From Chamaecyparis obtusa (Eukaryota; Streptophyta; Pinopsida; Cupressales; Cupressaceae), in contig BSBK01003554.1 of NCBI GenBank assembly GCA_027943335.1, positions 806,001-870,000 on the forward strand: a DNA stretch of 64,000 nucleotides, in the 5' to 3' direction. The notes under the pieces were generated by a model. The model searched no databases. It was not told the origin of the DNA and saw nothing but the letters and a program-made list of their open reading frames with translations. Position 1 is the stretch's first letter; every line of letters begins with the position of its first letter. Made by a program: the position numbers and the translations under genes. Positions 45,333-57,010 of this stretch are shown here, piece by piece.

Positions 45333-46562
45333 TGTGTGTGTGAATTTTGTACCTAGTTGTAGACACAACACTTCAGTAAAATATTAGAGGTTAGCCAAAA
45401 ACCAAAATCGTGCAATGAAATGGAAACTAAACTAACCAGGTGATTTACTACCTTCTAGTAGGTGTGAGTATGATACTCTCAGATTAGACCGAGACTAGTG
45501 ACAATGCAATACCTAAATGAAGGATTTGAATGCAAATAATGAAAACTATGAATGCAGATTAAGCTATATTTTTGTATTTTCTATGCAATGAGATGAAGGA
45601 AATTGATATGAATCTATTCTATATGAAAAACTGATATGATATGCAATTAATCTAAGAATTGATATGCTAAATGATATGAATGATAAAAAAAACAATGAAG
45701 ATCTCACAATAGCTCTAATTCTCAAAGATAAATACTTCCATCACCAATTCGCCAACATGAGGATGCAATTTTGTGGATCTTTTTAGAAGAGTTGAAGCCT
45801 TGTTTTTATAGAAATCCCAGGCTTTGAGGATGCATGAGAAAAGCCATAAATCACTCTTGATAAACTCAGGTTGATTTTTGAGTTATCAGGAAATAAGAAA
45901 TAATTAACTCACAAAATTATGCAAAAGCATGCAAGAACAACTTTTTAACTCAAATCATAAGTTTAGATCAGCTTTGAACTCAAAATAGGATGTTGAGTTT
46001 CCAAAAGTTAACAACTTGCATTGGTTTCCTGATTTTGACTTTAACTGCTCTTTGAATGTGCACAATTAATTATGAATTAATTAAATAAATAAAGTGATTT
46101 ATCCTCAACTTAACTGATTTTTGAATTAAAACAATTGATTTATGGGTTAATCAATTATTAAATCAAACTTTATTCAAAAACTATATTATTAAAAATTGAC
46201 AATTGACATTAATCAATTAGTCATGAGATTTTTATTTATTATCAAAATTAAATAATACAATTTAGGAATAATTTAATTAAATGTAATTAAATAATTAAGT
46301 GGCAGTATTAAATATGATTAATTAAATATTCAGAATATTCAATTAATCAAACTTTAGGATAAATAAGATTTATCACCAAATAATTATTAAATTAAAGATA
46401 ATTAGTATAAATTAGGAATATTCCCCGATGTAGAATTTAGGATAATTAATTAAATTTGATAATGTGCAGATATGCCTTAGGTTAGGACTTTGATGTCAAT
46501 TTCATTGAATTTTGAAGATGTAAGAGGTTAATGAACCTATAGCCCATTTTTGGGGTATTACA
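45333..46562 (-). repeat. Inverted copy of the gypsy-A LTR with primer-site stub
   Basis: The minus strand starts TGTAATACCCC at 46562 and ends CACACACA at 45333 (1230 bp). It is followed by TTTC and a TGGTGCCCAC stub (45328-45319) close to the gypsy-A primer site. It therefore began as a 5' LTR and is not a simple solo LTR. With 44036-45286 it forms a nearly perfect inverted repeat with a 46-bp spacer. AATAG follows at 46563-46567, resembling the GATAG that precedes the 5' LTR. Confidence 0.88.
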
Positions 46563-46639
46563 AATAGATCTATCATGCCTTGTGGATAAAGCATAACTTA
46601 ATATAAAAGATTATTTTTACAAGATAGAGTGTACCATTC

Positions 46640-47330
46640 TCATTAGGTTAGAAAACTAAAAAATGTGGTATAATGAAGGCTAATAATGAAAGACTGGATA
46701 GGAAGATGGATTCTTGGAGATCAAAATGGTTATCCTAGGTGGGCAAAATTGTGATGATCAAAGCTACATTGGCTACAATCCCTATATATCTAATGTCTTG
46801 CATTTCTCTCCCCATGGGTTGCTACATGGATATAGTCAAGAAAACAAGGAAATTTTTTTGGCAGGGCATAGACACAAATAGAAAATTCACCCTCGTATCT
46901 TGGGACAAGATTTGTAAACCATTAAATGTAGAGGGCACTGGTATCAAAAACCATCTGTGGTAGAATCAATCACTAGGAGCTAAACTTTGTTGGAAAATCA
47001 TGAAGGATCAAAGCCTTAAATAGGCTAGAATTATCAGGGGGAAGTATCTTGGCATTAACATTGAATCAGAGGTCTCTCGAATAAAGGATTTTCCTAGAGG
47101 ATCAAGAATTTGGAATTTCATCTCCAAGTCAAGAGACATTGTGGATAATAACATTACATGGAACATCAAGGAGGTAAATAAAGCTTGGTTTTGGGAGGAT
47201 TCTTAGGGTGGGCATCCTAGCATCAACTAGTTGTTGGGCCCAAATAGAATTAGTCAGGTATGTTCAGCTTTTTGGGGTCCCTTTGCTAGAGACTACATTA
47301 TGATGATCTACAACAGATTGAATATCTAGA
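46640..47330 (+). pseudogene. Second LINE fragment (RT thumb to post-RT region)
   Basis: The plus strand reads LDRKMDSWRSKWLS, GKIVMIKATLATIPIYLMSC, KFFWQGIDTNRKFTLVSWDKIC, GAKLCWKIMKDQSLK and IWNFISKSRDIVDNNITWNI. This is the L1-type segment that follows RT, homologous in position to the LINE at 12960-9300 (SAWKARWLSL, SLWCQIMQVKYL). Several stops interrupt it. The part before and after is missing, cut by gypsy-A on the left and by the copia-A2 LTR on the right. Confidence 0.8.
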
Positions 47331-47346
47331 TGAACTAAAGGAACAT

Positions 47347-47437
47347 TGATAAGAGATCACCGAGTTACTTAAGTGATAAGTAAGATGATTAAATCAGTCA
47401 ATATGTTGCCATTGATGTCAACTAGTTTTGACAGTAC
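47347..47437 (+). repeat. copia-A2 LTR, first fragment
   Basis: Starts TGATAAGAGATCACCGAG and includes TGTTGCCATTGATGTC, matching the minus-strand start of the copia-A1 LTR. It is cut by gypsy-C after AGTAC. The LTR continues at 55515. Confidence 0.75.
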
Positions 47438-49106
47438 TGATGTGAGTGTTCCAAGGCTTGCTTGCACTGCTATTAAGACACCTAGCTTGTCTCTTCTAGG
47501 ATCCTAGTCTCCTCTAGGTCCTGATTGGTTTAGGTGATTAACTAAGACCAATCTTAACTCTTCTCTAAGAGTTCTTATCATTTGTGCTTAACCTTGAAAG
47601 ACTAACACCCTGGATTTAGTACAATTCTTCACACTCACTTAGAAAGCTCTAAGTGCCAATTCTTCACAAAATCCAATCTTCATTTCAAGGGTCTTCATCC
47701 TTGTGAAAAAAATCATAACTTGGTCCATTTGATCCATTTTAGAAGGATCTTGAATCATATCCTTACCAGCTTCAATGCTTTATCATTTAGAGACCTTAAA
47801 ATAGGCCTAATCCTTGTAGCCTTTTGTAGAGGCTTTTGTCCTTTATTTCCAAAAGTATTCAAACAAATCACAAAACCAATTGGGAATTTAGATACACTTT
47901 TGGTTCTTACTAAATATTATACAACTTTTAGGTCCTGCAAGCCTCCATACACCACCTTCCTACAAACTAGGGCAAATAGGGCTAATTGACCTACTTTCTA
48001 GGACTAACTGTATCTTGTTAGAAATCTTGCTCAAAAATCAATGTAAATGATTGGTATGAACCCAATTTTCATAAGATGTTTAGATATGATGAACACCTTC
48101 TTGAAAAAGTACTGCAGTCATACTATACCTTTCTACCATGCAAGACATCTTCACTTCTTCACAGCCAAGACCTTTAACCTGTCTCCATCTCCTCGCCTAG
48201 GGCCTAGAAAATAAAATAACTCTCCAAAATTTCATGGCTCCTAATCCTAAACATATATACACTAATGACTCCCCTAGCATTTCCATCTACCCTTAGGTGT
48301 TTCCCATGGCTAGATTTCATCGGGGAGGCATGAATGCTCGGATTGGTCAAAATAGTACTAGTGAGAACTCTAAAATAAAATCAATTTAACAGACACATTA
48401 TATCTATTCTAAACAACTTTATTTCTAAATGAAAATGTCTTAAAATATCGTAAAGAACACTATGCAATCACTAACTTATTACTTTCAATCCATTAAATAT
48501 GATTGTTATCACAAAAGCTCAGGAAAATCGTGGTAACACTGTTGTAGAGTTCTATTATCAAACTCAAAACTATTACAATGTATCATACACCTCAAGATTA
48601 GAGCCTTCCTAAACATAAGATTCCATTTCCTTGATTTTAGGGCTTGTTGGCCAATCTCGCACCTCCTATTCTTAAGGGGATCCAAGGATAACCAAGTTGC
48701 ATGCAACATTTGCAATAATTGCAAATGTTGTCATGACAACTTCTTTGCAACATTTGGCATCTTTCACTTATGTCATCATCCTATTTCTTAGGAATAATAA
48801 CCTCCAATATTTTGATAATCGAAGACCATTAATGAACCTATGGCATATTTACAACATCATAATGTGTTTAGAACACATTTAAGACTCTAACGTCACCTTA
48901 AGCTTCTAACACTAAGAAATTTAATCAACAACTAACATTGGCTATCTGTGTGACCTTAGTCCTAGTGACTAACTCACTTAGCCTACATTGAAAATGACCT
49001 TATAAGGTCTTAAAACAAACTACTATACTCTTATTGACTTTTCTAGAGCCAAGTAAAAGCCAAAAATTCTTAGCCATAGAGGTAGCCTAGGTGTGCTCCT
49101 GCACCA
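47438..49106 (-). repeat. gypsy-C 3' LTR
   Basis: 1669 bp, the same length as its partner, flanked on the outside by AGTAC (47433-47437). Confidence 0.92.
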
Positions 49107-49118
49107 TCCTCCCCAAAA
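49107..49118 (-). other. gypsy-C polypurine tract
   Basis: The minus strand reads TTTTGGGGAGGA directly before the TGGTGCAGGAG start of the 3' LTR. Confidence 0.85.
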
Positions 49119-49723
49119 CAAAAAGTTCAATTCACCCTTGGATTGATGATGCTTGGATCAATCCCCATCTCTTTGAACTCTGACTCCTTTATCCAGACTG
49201 CATCATCATTCATCTACCCATGCTTCTTTATGAGATTTTCTTTATATTCTTTAGTTCTAGTCTTTTTATAGACCCTTGTGTCCAACACATTGTCAGCTCA
49301 TGTGACTATAGTAGTAGGTAATTGCAGATCCTCTACATCTTTGATCACTTCATGAAGGTTTTGGTCCATATCTTGATGTGGTCCCCTATAATGGACTAAG
49401 TCTACAATGTTGAAGATAGGAGACAATCCACTATCTTCTGGCAGCTCAACTCTGAATTCATTATCCCCATACTTGGCCAAAATAGGATAGGGACCTATCC
49501 TCCTCATTTGCAACTTGTAAGGGACTCCCTTTTGCAGTCTTGACTTATTAAGATGCACCATAACCAAGTCACCAACATTAAACTCAACTATCCTACTTTC
49601 ATCCACCTTGGCTTTGTGTTTCTTGGTGTTCTTTGTTAAGGTCTTCCTCAGTATTTCATGTATCTCCTGCATAGCATATGCAAATTCATCAGCATATCCA
49701 CTTCCCTTCACTCCATCCTTCAA
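49110..49723 (-). pseudogene. pol: gypsy-C integrase C-terminus and chromodomain-like end
   Basis: The frame 49723-49298 has IVEFNVGDLVMVHL and RRIGPYPILAKYGDNEFRVELP, then SPIFNIVDLVHYRG, the usual integrase C-terminal barrel. After a stop, the minus strand at about 49275-49130 reads LDTRVYKKTRTKEYKENLIK, then a stop, then MNDDAVWIKESEFKEMG. This resembles a decayed chromodomain (KKTR-KEY-LIK and AVW-KE positions). The reading ends near the polypurine tract. Confidence 0.68.
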
Positions 49724-49810
49724 ATCTCTTAGTTCATAAACACCTCTAGGATGTAGTCCATAGACTATTTCAAAGGGACTCTTCCCTATGGATCTATTGA
49801 TAGTGTCATT

Positions 49811-50587
49811 CTAGGCATATTCAACTTCCCCAATCAACTGATCCCATTGTTGACCATACTCCTTGGTCAAGCACCTTAGAAAATTTCTAAGGCTTCTATT
49901 GACAACCTTAGTTTGACCATCAGTTTGGGGATGGTAGGCCGATCCAAAGGACAAGTTAGTGCCTAACCTTTTCCAAAGAGTCTTCCAAAAATGACTCATG
50001 AATTTAGTGTCTCTGTCTGACACAATGCTGATAGATAACCCATGGATTCTCACTATCTCTTTGAAGAAAAGAGAGGCTATTTGACTAGCATCACTAGTGG
50101 TATTACATGACACAAAGTGATCCATCTGGTCAAATCTATCCACAACCACATAGACACTATCCATGCCTTGTCTTGTCTTGGGTAACCCAACTACAAAATC
50201 CATAATCAAGCATTCCTGTGGCCTAGTAGGAATAGGTAGTGGTTGGTAAAGGCTTGCATTTGTAGAAGTTCCCTTGGCCTTTTGACATACAACACAACTT
50301 TCCACATACCTTCTGATGTCAAGATTCATCCTTGGCCAATAATAGAACCTTGAAACAAGTTCTTGAGTCTTAGTGATCCCAAAGAGACCACTCAAAGAAC
50401 CATTATGCTTTTCTTGAATCAAATTCTCTCTAATAGAGCCTCTAGGAACACATAATTGATTCCCTTGAAACAAGAGATCACTTTGCAAAGTATACTCATC
50501 ATATCTACTATGAAAATGATTCTTGTATTCAAAAAATACCTTATAAATGTCTACAAAATCCTCATCATCACCATATAGATCCTTCAA
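49811..50587 (-). pseudogene. pol: gypsy-C integrase core
   Basis: A 258-residue frame. The zinc-binding region reads EKHNGSLSGLFGITKT and CVVCQKAKG, so the second histidine of the HHCC finger is missing. The core has LIMDFVVGLPKT (first Asp) and IVSDRDTKFMSHFWKTLW (second Asp). The third motif is HPQTDGQTKVVNRSL, where the catalytic Glu is Lys. Size and order are normal. Integration by this copy would not be possible. Confidence 0.88.
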
Positions 50588-50611
50588 ATGATCTATTCAC
50601 ATGCTCTTCAA

Positions 50612-51733
50612 CTAAATTTCCTGAATTGTGAGAGCTCTTCTTGACAATGCATTTGCCACTTTATTGAGCACACATTTCTTGTGCTTGATATTAAAGGTGT
50701 AAGCTTGTAGGTACTCAACCCACTTCATGTGCTTGTCACTCAACTTCTCTTGTGAATTTAGGAAACTAAGTGCTTGGTTGTTTGAATACACAATGAACTC
50801 CTTGGGAAGCAAGTAGTGCCTCCATTACCTTAGAGCTTGGACCAATGCATACATCACAAGGTCATATGAAGAGTATTTCCTCTTGGCCTCACTCAACTTC
50901 TCTGAATGGAAAACCATCAGTCTACCTTCTTGTCTTAGAACAGCCCCGATTGCCACATTGCTAGCATCACACTCAATGGTGAAAAGGTTCTCAAAGCTTG
51001 GAAACACTAAAATAGGTTGGGTAGCTATCTTCTCCTTTAGCAAATCAAAGATTTTGTTAGCATGCTCATTCCATATAAACTTAGTTTTCATTCCTCCCTT
51101 AATAGTATCTAACATAAGAGCACAAATTGCACTAAACTTCCTTATGAATTTCCTATAATATTGTGCAAGGCCATGAAAAATCCTTACCTCTATTGATGTC
51201 CTTGGACTAGGCCAATTCATGATAGCCTCCACTTTAATTTTGTCCATTTTCAGATTGCTATGTGATAGGTCAACTACAAGGTACACTAGCTCTATTTTGA
51301 TGAACTCACACTTCTCTAATTTGATCATCAACTTCTCCTCATGTAGCTTCTTGAAAACAAACACAAGATGTTCTAGGTGCTCACTCCTTGTCTTGCTAAA
51401 AATTAGTATATCATGCAAATATACCACTACAAACTTGCCTATGTAGTCTTTGAGAAATTTATTCATGAGCCTCATGAATGTGGAGGGGGTATTGGATAAG
51501 CCAAATGGCATAACAAGCCATTCATATAGCCCTTCATTGGTCTTGAAGGCTATTTTCCACTCATCTCCTTCATATATCCTTATTTGGTGATAGCCACTCT
51601 TCAAGTCTATCTTGCTATAGTACTTAGCTTCACCTAAACAATCCATTAGATCTTCAATACTAGGGATAGGGAACCTATACCTTATATTTATCCTATTGAT
51701 ATCCCTTGAATCAATACAAAGCCTCCAACTTCC
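50612..51733 (-). pseudogene. pol: gypsy-C reverse transcriptase and RNase H
   Basis: RT motifs: INRINIRYRFPIPSIEDLM, YYSKIDLKSGYHQIRI (first Asp), MPFGLSNTPSTFMRLM, then VVYLHDILIFSKTR, where the first Asp of the catalytic pair is His. RNase H: FTIECDASNVAIGAVL keeps its Asp. KRKYSSYDLVMYALVQALR has lost the usual Glu, VYSNNQALSFLN has Asn for Asp, and NKVANALSRRA has Asn for Asp. A stop at 50824 splits the two pieces. RT and RNase H therefore both look catalytically dead, beyond the stop codons. Confidence 0.88.
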
Positions 51734-53125
51734 TCATTTCTTAGGTTCAAGTACAGTGGGTATGGCACATGGACTAATGCTCTTTCTAATTAGGCCTTGG
51801 TTGAGGAGTTCTTGTATTTGTCTTTCTATTTCCTCATTTTGTTGAGGGGTTATCTTGTAGGTTGCTTTGTTAGTTAGGGTAGCTCCTGGGATAAGGTCTA
51901 TCCTATGACTTATGGCTCTTTTAGGGGGTAAGGTTGATGTTTTTCCATCACTTACAATACCTTGGTAAGTTTGCAACATGCCTTGAATCTCCTTTGGTAA
52001 CTCTGTCTTCTTAGTCACCTTGCCTTCATCTAACTCCTTTGGTCTTAGCACCAATGCAAAGCCAACTCCTTCACTCTCTTCCATAGCTTGTAAGAACTCC
52101 TTTTTACCCACCATAAGTACATTTGGACCTACTATCTTCACCTCAACATCTTCTAATAATGAATGTATTTTGAAGGTCACATTGTCCTTCTTAAATGAAT
52201 AAGAATTCTTTCCTCCATCATGTATGGCTTGGCAGTCAAATTGCCATGGTCTACCTAGGAGAAAATGACATGCATCCATAGGCAACACATCACATAAAAC
52301 TTTGTCTTTGTGCCTTCCAATGGAGAAATCCACCCATGCTTGTTCATTCACTAACACATGTTGGCCTTTATTGAGCCAAGTGAACTTGTAAGGATTGGTG
52401 TGGGGTATCCTTGTCAACTTTAACTTGTTGACTACCTCCTCTGATACAATGTTGTCGGTAGAGCCTGAGTCAATGATGACCCTACATACTTTCCCCATCA
52501 TTTTGCACTTAGTCCTAAAAAAAGACCTCCTTTGGTTTGGCTCTTCCTTCACCAGCTCCTTGATCAAAGGTCTCCTCATCATGAGGTTCTCTCCCTCTTC
52601 TAAATTCAATGGTACTTCATCGTGCTTCTCTGCTGCATTAGACTCATCTTGGACTAGGTTAGCTCTCTTGTCACCTCCTTGTGATGAACTACCTTTATAT
52701 GGACATCTATAGGTAGAGTGCCCCATTTGATTGCAATGGTAGCACTTCATATTGGTAAAGTAGTTTCCTCTTCCTCCTTCTCCACCACTTCTTCCTCTAG
52801 AGCTAGAGTTAGAACTCCTTCCTCTACCACCTCTACTTGAGCTTCCTTCTTGCTGCTCACTAAATTTTATGTCTCCTTGAGTCCTTGATTCAAAACTTCT
52901 TCCACCATAGCCACCTCTTTGCCCTCTACTATCCTTGCCTTTACCTTTTCCTTTGGAGGTTTCTTGTTTCCTTTTTCTTTTCTCTTCAATCTTAAAGGCC
53001 ATTTGATAGCATTGGTGAATGGATTTGAAGTTCACTAGACTCATCTCTTCTTGAATAGACCATTTGAGGACATTCAAGTACCTTGCAAGCTTGATGCTTT
53101 CCTCTTCAACTACCTTAGATCTCAA
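51734..53125 (-). pseudogene. pol: gypsy-C gag C-terminus and protease
   Basis: A 463-residue frame. After a basic, Gly/Arg/Ser-rich stretch (residues 55-125, an RGG-like RNA-binding tract) comes an intact zinc knuckle, MKCYHCNQMGHSTYRCP, near residue 135. The protease active site VIIDSGSTDNIV lies near residue 225, with HFLLGRPWQFDCQAIHDG as the second motif near residue 295. The C-terminal part enters the RT fingers (ISHRIDLIPGATLTN, ELLNQGLIRKSISPCAIP). It ends at a stop where the RT palm starts. This is the longest intact piece of gypsy-C. Confidence 0.88.
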
Positions 53126-53233
53126 ACATAGCTTTTGAAACTCCTTGGTATATGCTTGGACATCTAAATATTTTTGTCTAAGATTGTGTCTCCTCCTATG
53201 AAGCTAAACTTCATAGTCATTAGCAAGGTAGGT

Positions 53234-53822
53234 CTACTTCACTTTGGATACCATGCCCTTCCATGTCACTATAGGACCTTTTCCATCCTTTTCCCTCTTA
53301 GTTTGCACAAACTTCCACCAAGTAAGACCTGAACCTCTTAGTCTAGACTTGGCCACCACAAATTTTTGTGACTTAGAGATACCATCACATTCAAAATGGT
53401 TCTCAATGCTATCAATCCAATCCACAACTAAATTTGGATCTATTTGTCCACTAAATAGTGGCACACCTTCCAAAGCTTTTCCATTCAATGCTTTCAATGC
53501 TTTTAAGAATGGCTATTCATGAAGAATAGGATCATGTGTTAGTGCTTCCTCCTCCAACTCTAATTCCTTCTCCCTTGCTTCCACTTCTTCCTTTTTGGTA
53601 AATTTTGTCCTTGACCTTATCAGCTTTGTCTTGGACATCACCCAAGAGTTGCTCCATTTGAGCTAGTCTTTCCCTTAGCAACTTGTTATTTTCTTATTGT
53701 TCCACAACCTTCTTGGATAACTCAGCATTAGTCACCATGGGTTTGTCTTCTATTGATCCAATTGGTGTATTTTCTCTGACTGATTTAGTAGGCTGCAACA
53801 TCCACCACAAGCCTGATCAATT
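53234..53822 (-). pseudogene. gag: gypsy-C gag, N-terminal part
   Basis: A start lies near 53780 on the minus strand (MLQPTKSVRENTP), followed by KPMVTNAELSKKV and a coiled-coil-like stretch (LLRERLAQMEQLLGDVQDKA), with a stop near 53695. The piece 53497-53234 has the capsid motif VPLFSGQIDPNLVVDWID and IENHFECDGIS, then RLRGSGLTWW. A stop and frame change near 53230 separate it from the next frame. Confidence 0.72.
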
Positions 53823-53825
53823 CAA

Positions 53826-53837
53826 GCATTGGTACCA
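53826..53837 (-). other. gypsy-C primer-binding site
   Basis: The minus strand reads TGGTACCAATGC, a mutated form of the TGGTATCAGAGC initiator-Met site, two bases after the LTR. Confidence 0.7.
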
Positions 53838-53840
53838 ATA

Positions 53841-55509
53841 TGATGTGAGTGTTCCAAGGCTTTCTTGCACTACTATTAAGAGACCTAGCTTGTCTCTTCT
53901 AGGATCCTAGTCTCCTCTAGGTACTGATTGGTTTAGGTGATTAACTAAGACTAATCTTAACTCTTCTCTAAGAGTTCTTATCCTTTGTGCTTAACCTTGA
54001 AAGACTAACACCCTAGATTTAGTACAATTCTTCACACTCACTTAGAAAGCTCTAAGTGTCAATTCTTCACAAACTCCAATCTTCATTTTAGGGGTCTTCA
54101 TCCTTGTGAAAACATTCATAACTTGGTCCATTTGATCCATTTTAGAAGGATCTTGAATCATATCCTTACCGGCTTTAATGCTTCATCATTTAGAGACCTT
54201 AAAATAGGCCTAATCCTTGTAGCCTTTTGCAGAGGCTTTTGTCCTTTCTTTCCAAAAGTATTCAAAAAACTTGCAAAACCAATTGGGGATTCAAATACCC
54301 TTTTGGCTCTTACTAAATATTCTACAACATTTAGGTCCTGGAAGCCTTTGTACACCACCTTCCTATAAAATAGGGCAAACATGGCTAATTGACCTACTTT
54401 CTAGGACTGACTGTATCCTGTTAGAAATCTTACTCAAAACTCAATGTAAATGATTGGTATGAACCCAATCTTCATAGGATGTTTAGATATTATGAACACC
54501 TTCTTGAAAAATTATTGGAGTCATACTCTACCTTTCTACCCTACAAGAAATCTTCACTTCTTCACAACCTAGACCTCTAACTAGGTTTTGTCTACTCGCC
54601 TAGGGCCTAGCAAATAAAATATCTCTCCAAACTTTCATGCCTCCTAATCATAAAAATATATACACTAATGAATCCCCTAGAATTTCCATCTACCCTTAGG
54701 TGTTTCCCATGGCTAGATTTCATGGGGGAGCCATGAATGCTCAGACTGGTCAAAACAGTACCAGTGAGAACTCTAAAACAAAATCAATTTAACTGACGTA
54801 GTATATCTATTCTAAAAAACTTGATTCCTAAATGAAAATGTCTTCAAATATCCTAAATAAAACTATGAAATCACTAACTTAGCACTTTCAATCCATTAAA
54901 TATGACTGCTATCACAAAAGTTCAGGAAAATCTTGGTAACAGTGTTGTAGAGGTCTATTATCAAACTCAAAACTATTATAATATATCATACACCTCAAGA
55001 TTAGAGCCTTCATAAACATAAGATGCCATTTCCTTCATTTTATGGCCTATTGGCCAATCCCCCACCTCCTATTTTCAAGGGGATCCAAGGATAACTGAGT
55101 TGCATGCAACATTTACAATAATTACAAATGTTGTCATGACAACTTCTTTTCAACATTTGGCATCTTTCACTTATGCAGTCATCCTATTTCTTAGGACTAA
55201 TAACCTCCAATATTTTGAGGATCCAAGACCATTAATGACCCTATGGCATCTTTACAACATCATAATGTGTTTAGAACACATTTAAGACTCTAACCTCACA
55301 TTAAGCTTCTAACACTAAGAAATTTAATCAACAACTAACATTGGCTATTTGTGTGACCTTAGTCCTAGTGACTAAATCAATTAGACTACATTGAAAATGA
55401 CCTTCTAAGGTCTTAAAACAAACTACTCTACTCTTCTTGACTTGGCTAGAGTCAAGTACAAGCCAAAACTTCTTAACCATGGAGGTAGCCTAGGTGTGCT
55501 CCTGCACCA
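53841..55509 (-). repeat. gypsy-C 5' LTR
   Basis: 1669 bp. The minus strand runs from TGGTGCAGGAGCACACC to ...ACTCACATCA, two bases before the primer site. A TATATA at 54657-54662 (minus strand) is a weak promoter candidate. Confidence 0.92.
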
Positions 55510-55787
55510 AGTACTTATCATGATAGTTACAAACATGTAAAAATATGTAGAAGGAAGAAAAGATGAAGAACTAAGATATCTACATAAGTAAAAGATGGAT
55601 ATGATAGATAAGGATAAGGTAAACATTGGGTAACTTATTGATGAGTCTATGGCTTTATTTTTCTGACTTGAGCATGTTACATTAATCTATTGTGAAGAAG
55701 AGATTTGAATTGAACAAGTCAATGTGGTCGGTAATTGAAGACTTTTGTATACACCATGCTAGTGTTGTGTATACTGAGTGATAGTAA
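55510..55787 (+). repeat. copia-A2 LTR, second fragment
   Basis: Begins with the AGTAC duplicate and carries on the copia-A1-like LTR (AAGGATAAGG, TTATTGATGAGTCTATGGC, TTTTGTATACACCATG). It ends at the TRIM/copia-D insertion point after ATAGTAA. Confidence 0.8.
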
Positions 55788-55788
55788 T

Positions 55789-56954
55789 TGTTAGGAATGA
55801 ATGCAAAGTGTTTTGGAAATCATTTTGTAGCAGTTGTTATTGCATTCATGACTTGGATTGTCATTGATGTCAACACAGTGATATTCTGGATATTAACAGG
55901 AAAGAAGGTACAATTTTGTTTTGTGCACATGTTGTATTGCAGATTGGCTTTTTCACAGTTGATGGTATGTTCTTTGGTGTGTTATCAACCTATGGTTAAA
56001 AGCACAAAAAGAAATTCATTCATTTGTAAGAGTTATGAGCATTTTGGTGAAAGCAGTGTTTAGACAGTGTTTCTGTGTAGCAATGTTCAGAAATTGGAGG
56101 ATATCTCTTAGCTGGGATGGAATCTGATTTTGTGCAGTTAAAGGGATGTTGGAAACTCATTAATGATGATGTGGTTCATAGTGCAAACTTTGAGGACATG
56201 TTTGGAGAAAGTTACAGTAACTGGAAGCCGACAGTTTTATGTGAATTCTGTGTGTAGTGTGTAGAATTTATTATTTTGTAATTGAGGACTGACTCATTTG
56301 TAATTATTTGAGTTTGGTATATAAGAAGGAATTTTTTCCTTAATTTAATGTGTACTATGAAGATTGTGATGTGAATATATGCATGAAGTGAAGAAAAGAG
56401 CTAATTCAGTGATGAAGGAAGACTTGTGAGTACAGAGATCTGGAATTGTGATCTTGTGTAGCAGAGAGTAAAATTTTGGCATAGTGTGAAGGAGGTAATA
56501 TATTTCATATTATTCTATTGAATAATTCTAAGATCTTTTGGACAGTGGGTTCAGAGATCTTTCCTTGAAGCTGTTTGGGCAGTGGGTCCTTCTGTGTTCC
56601 ATAAACTCTTAACCGGGTTAGAATCTTTTAACAGGGATTCAAAATCTCCTAATAGGGATTCATATGTACTAAATGTATTTCATAAGACTCCTAACAGGGT
56701 CCATCCTCTAATAAGGAACTTTCATATTAGTGCATCATTTTGTGGGCATCATTCCCACCAGGGTTTACTCTTTTCAAGAGGTTCCCTAGTTAACATATCT
56801 TGTGTTATTGTGCAATTGTGTATGGTTATCTTTCTATGGTTGATCAGTATATTGATTATATTGTTTAAAGCTATTGTATGGATAAATTATCTGATAACTA
56901 ATTCAACCCCCCCCCCCCCCTCTCAGTTATCTTGGGGATCTTTACTTTCTAACA
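55789..56954 (+). repeat. copia-D 5' LTR
   Basis: 1166 bp from TGTTAGGAATGAATG to CTTTCTAACA. TATA-like TATATAAG at 56318-56325. A run of about 14 C at 56908-56921 near the 3' end is expanded relative to the 3' LTR, where the aligned stretch is interrupted C/T. Confidence 0.93.
56318..56325 (+). promoter_or_regulatory. TATA-like box, copia-D LTR
   Basis: TATATAAG within GGTATATAAGAAGG, the same in the 3' LTR at 61999-62006. Confidence 0.55.
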
Positions 56955-56956
56955 AT

Positions 56957-56968
56957 TGGTATCAAAGC
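56957..56968 (+). other. copia-D primer-binding site
   Basis: TGGTATCAAAGC, one base different from the initiator tRNA-Met site TGGTATCAGAGC, two bases after the LTR. Confidence 0.88.
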
Positions 56969-57010
56969 AGCAGGTCCTTGAAAGAAAAGTTTAACAACTT
57001 AAGGAGATCC

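Larger units (their letters stand above)
47438..55509 (-). mobile_element. gypsy-C: Ty3/gypsy element inside the copia-A2 LTR
   Basis: 8072 bp with two LTRs of exactly 1669 bp (47438-49106 and 53841-55509) and a perfect AGTAC duplication at 47433-47437 and 55510-55514. On the minus strand the order is 5' LTR (right), primer site, gag, protease, RT, RNase H, integrase, degraded chromodomain-like end, polypurine tract, 3' LTR (left). The LTRs look about 95% alike. Active-site losses in RT, RNase H and integrase show a dead copy. Confidence 0.92.

Noticed and set aside
50883..53522. Plus-strand frames opposite gypsy-C pol
   Set aside because: Antisense shadows of RT, protease and gag, without motifs.
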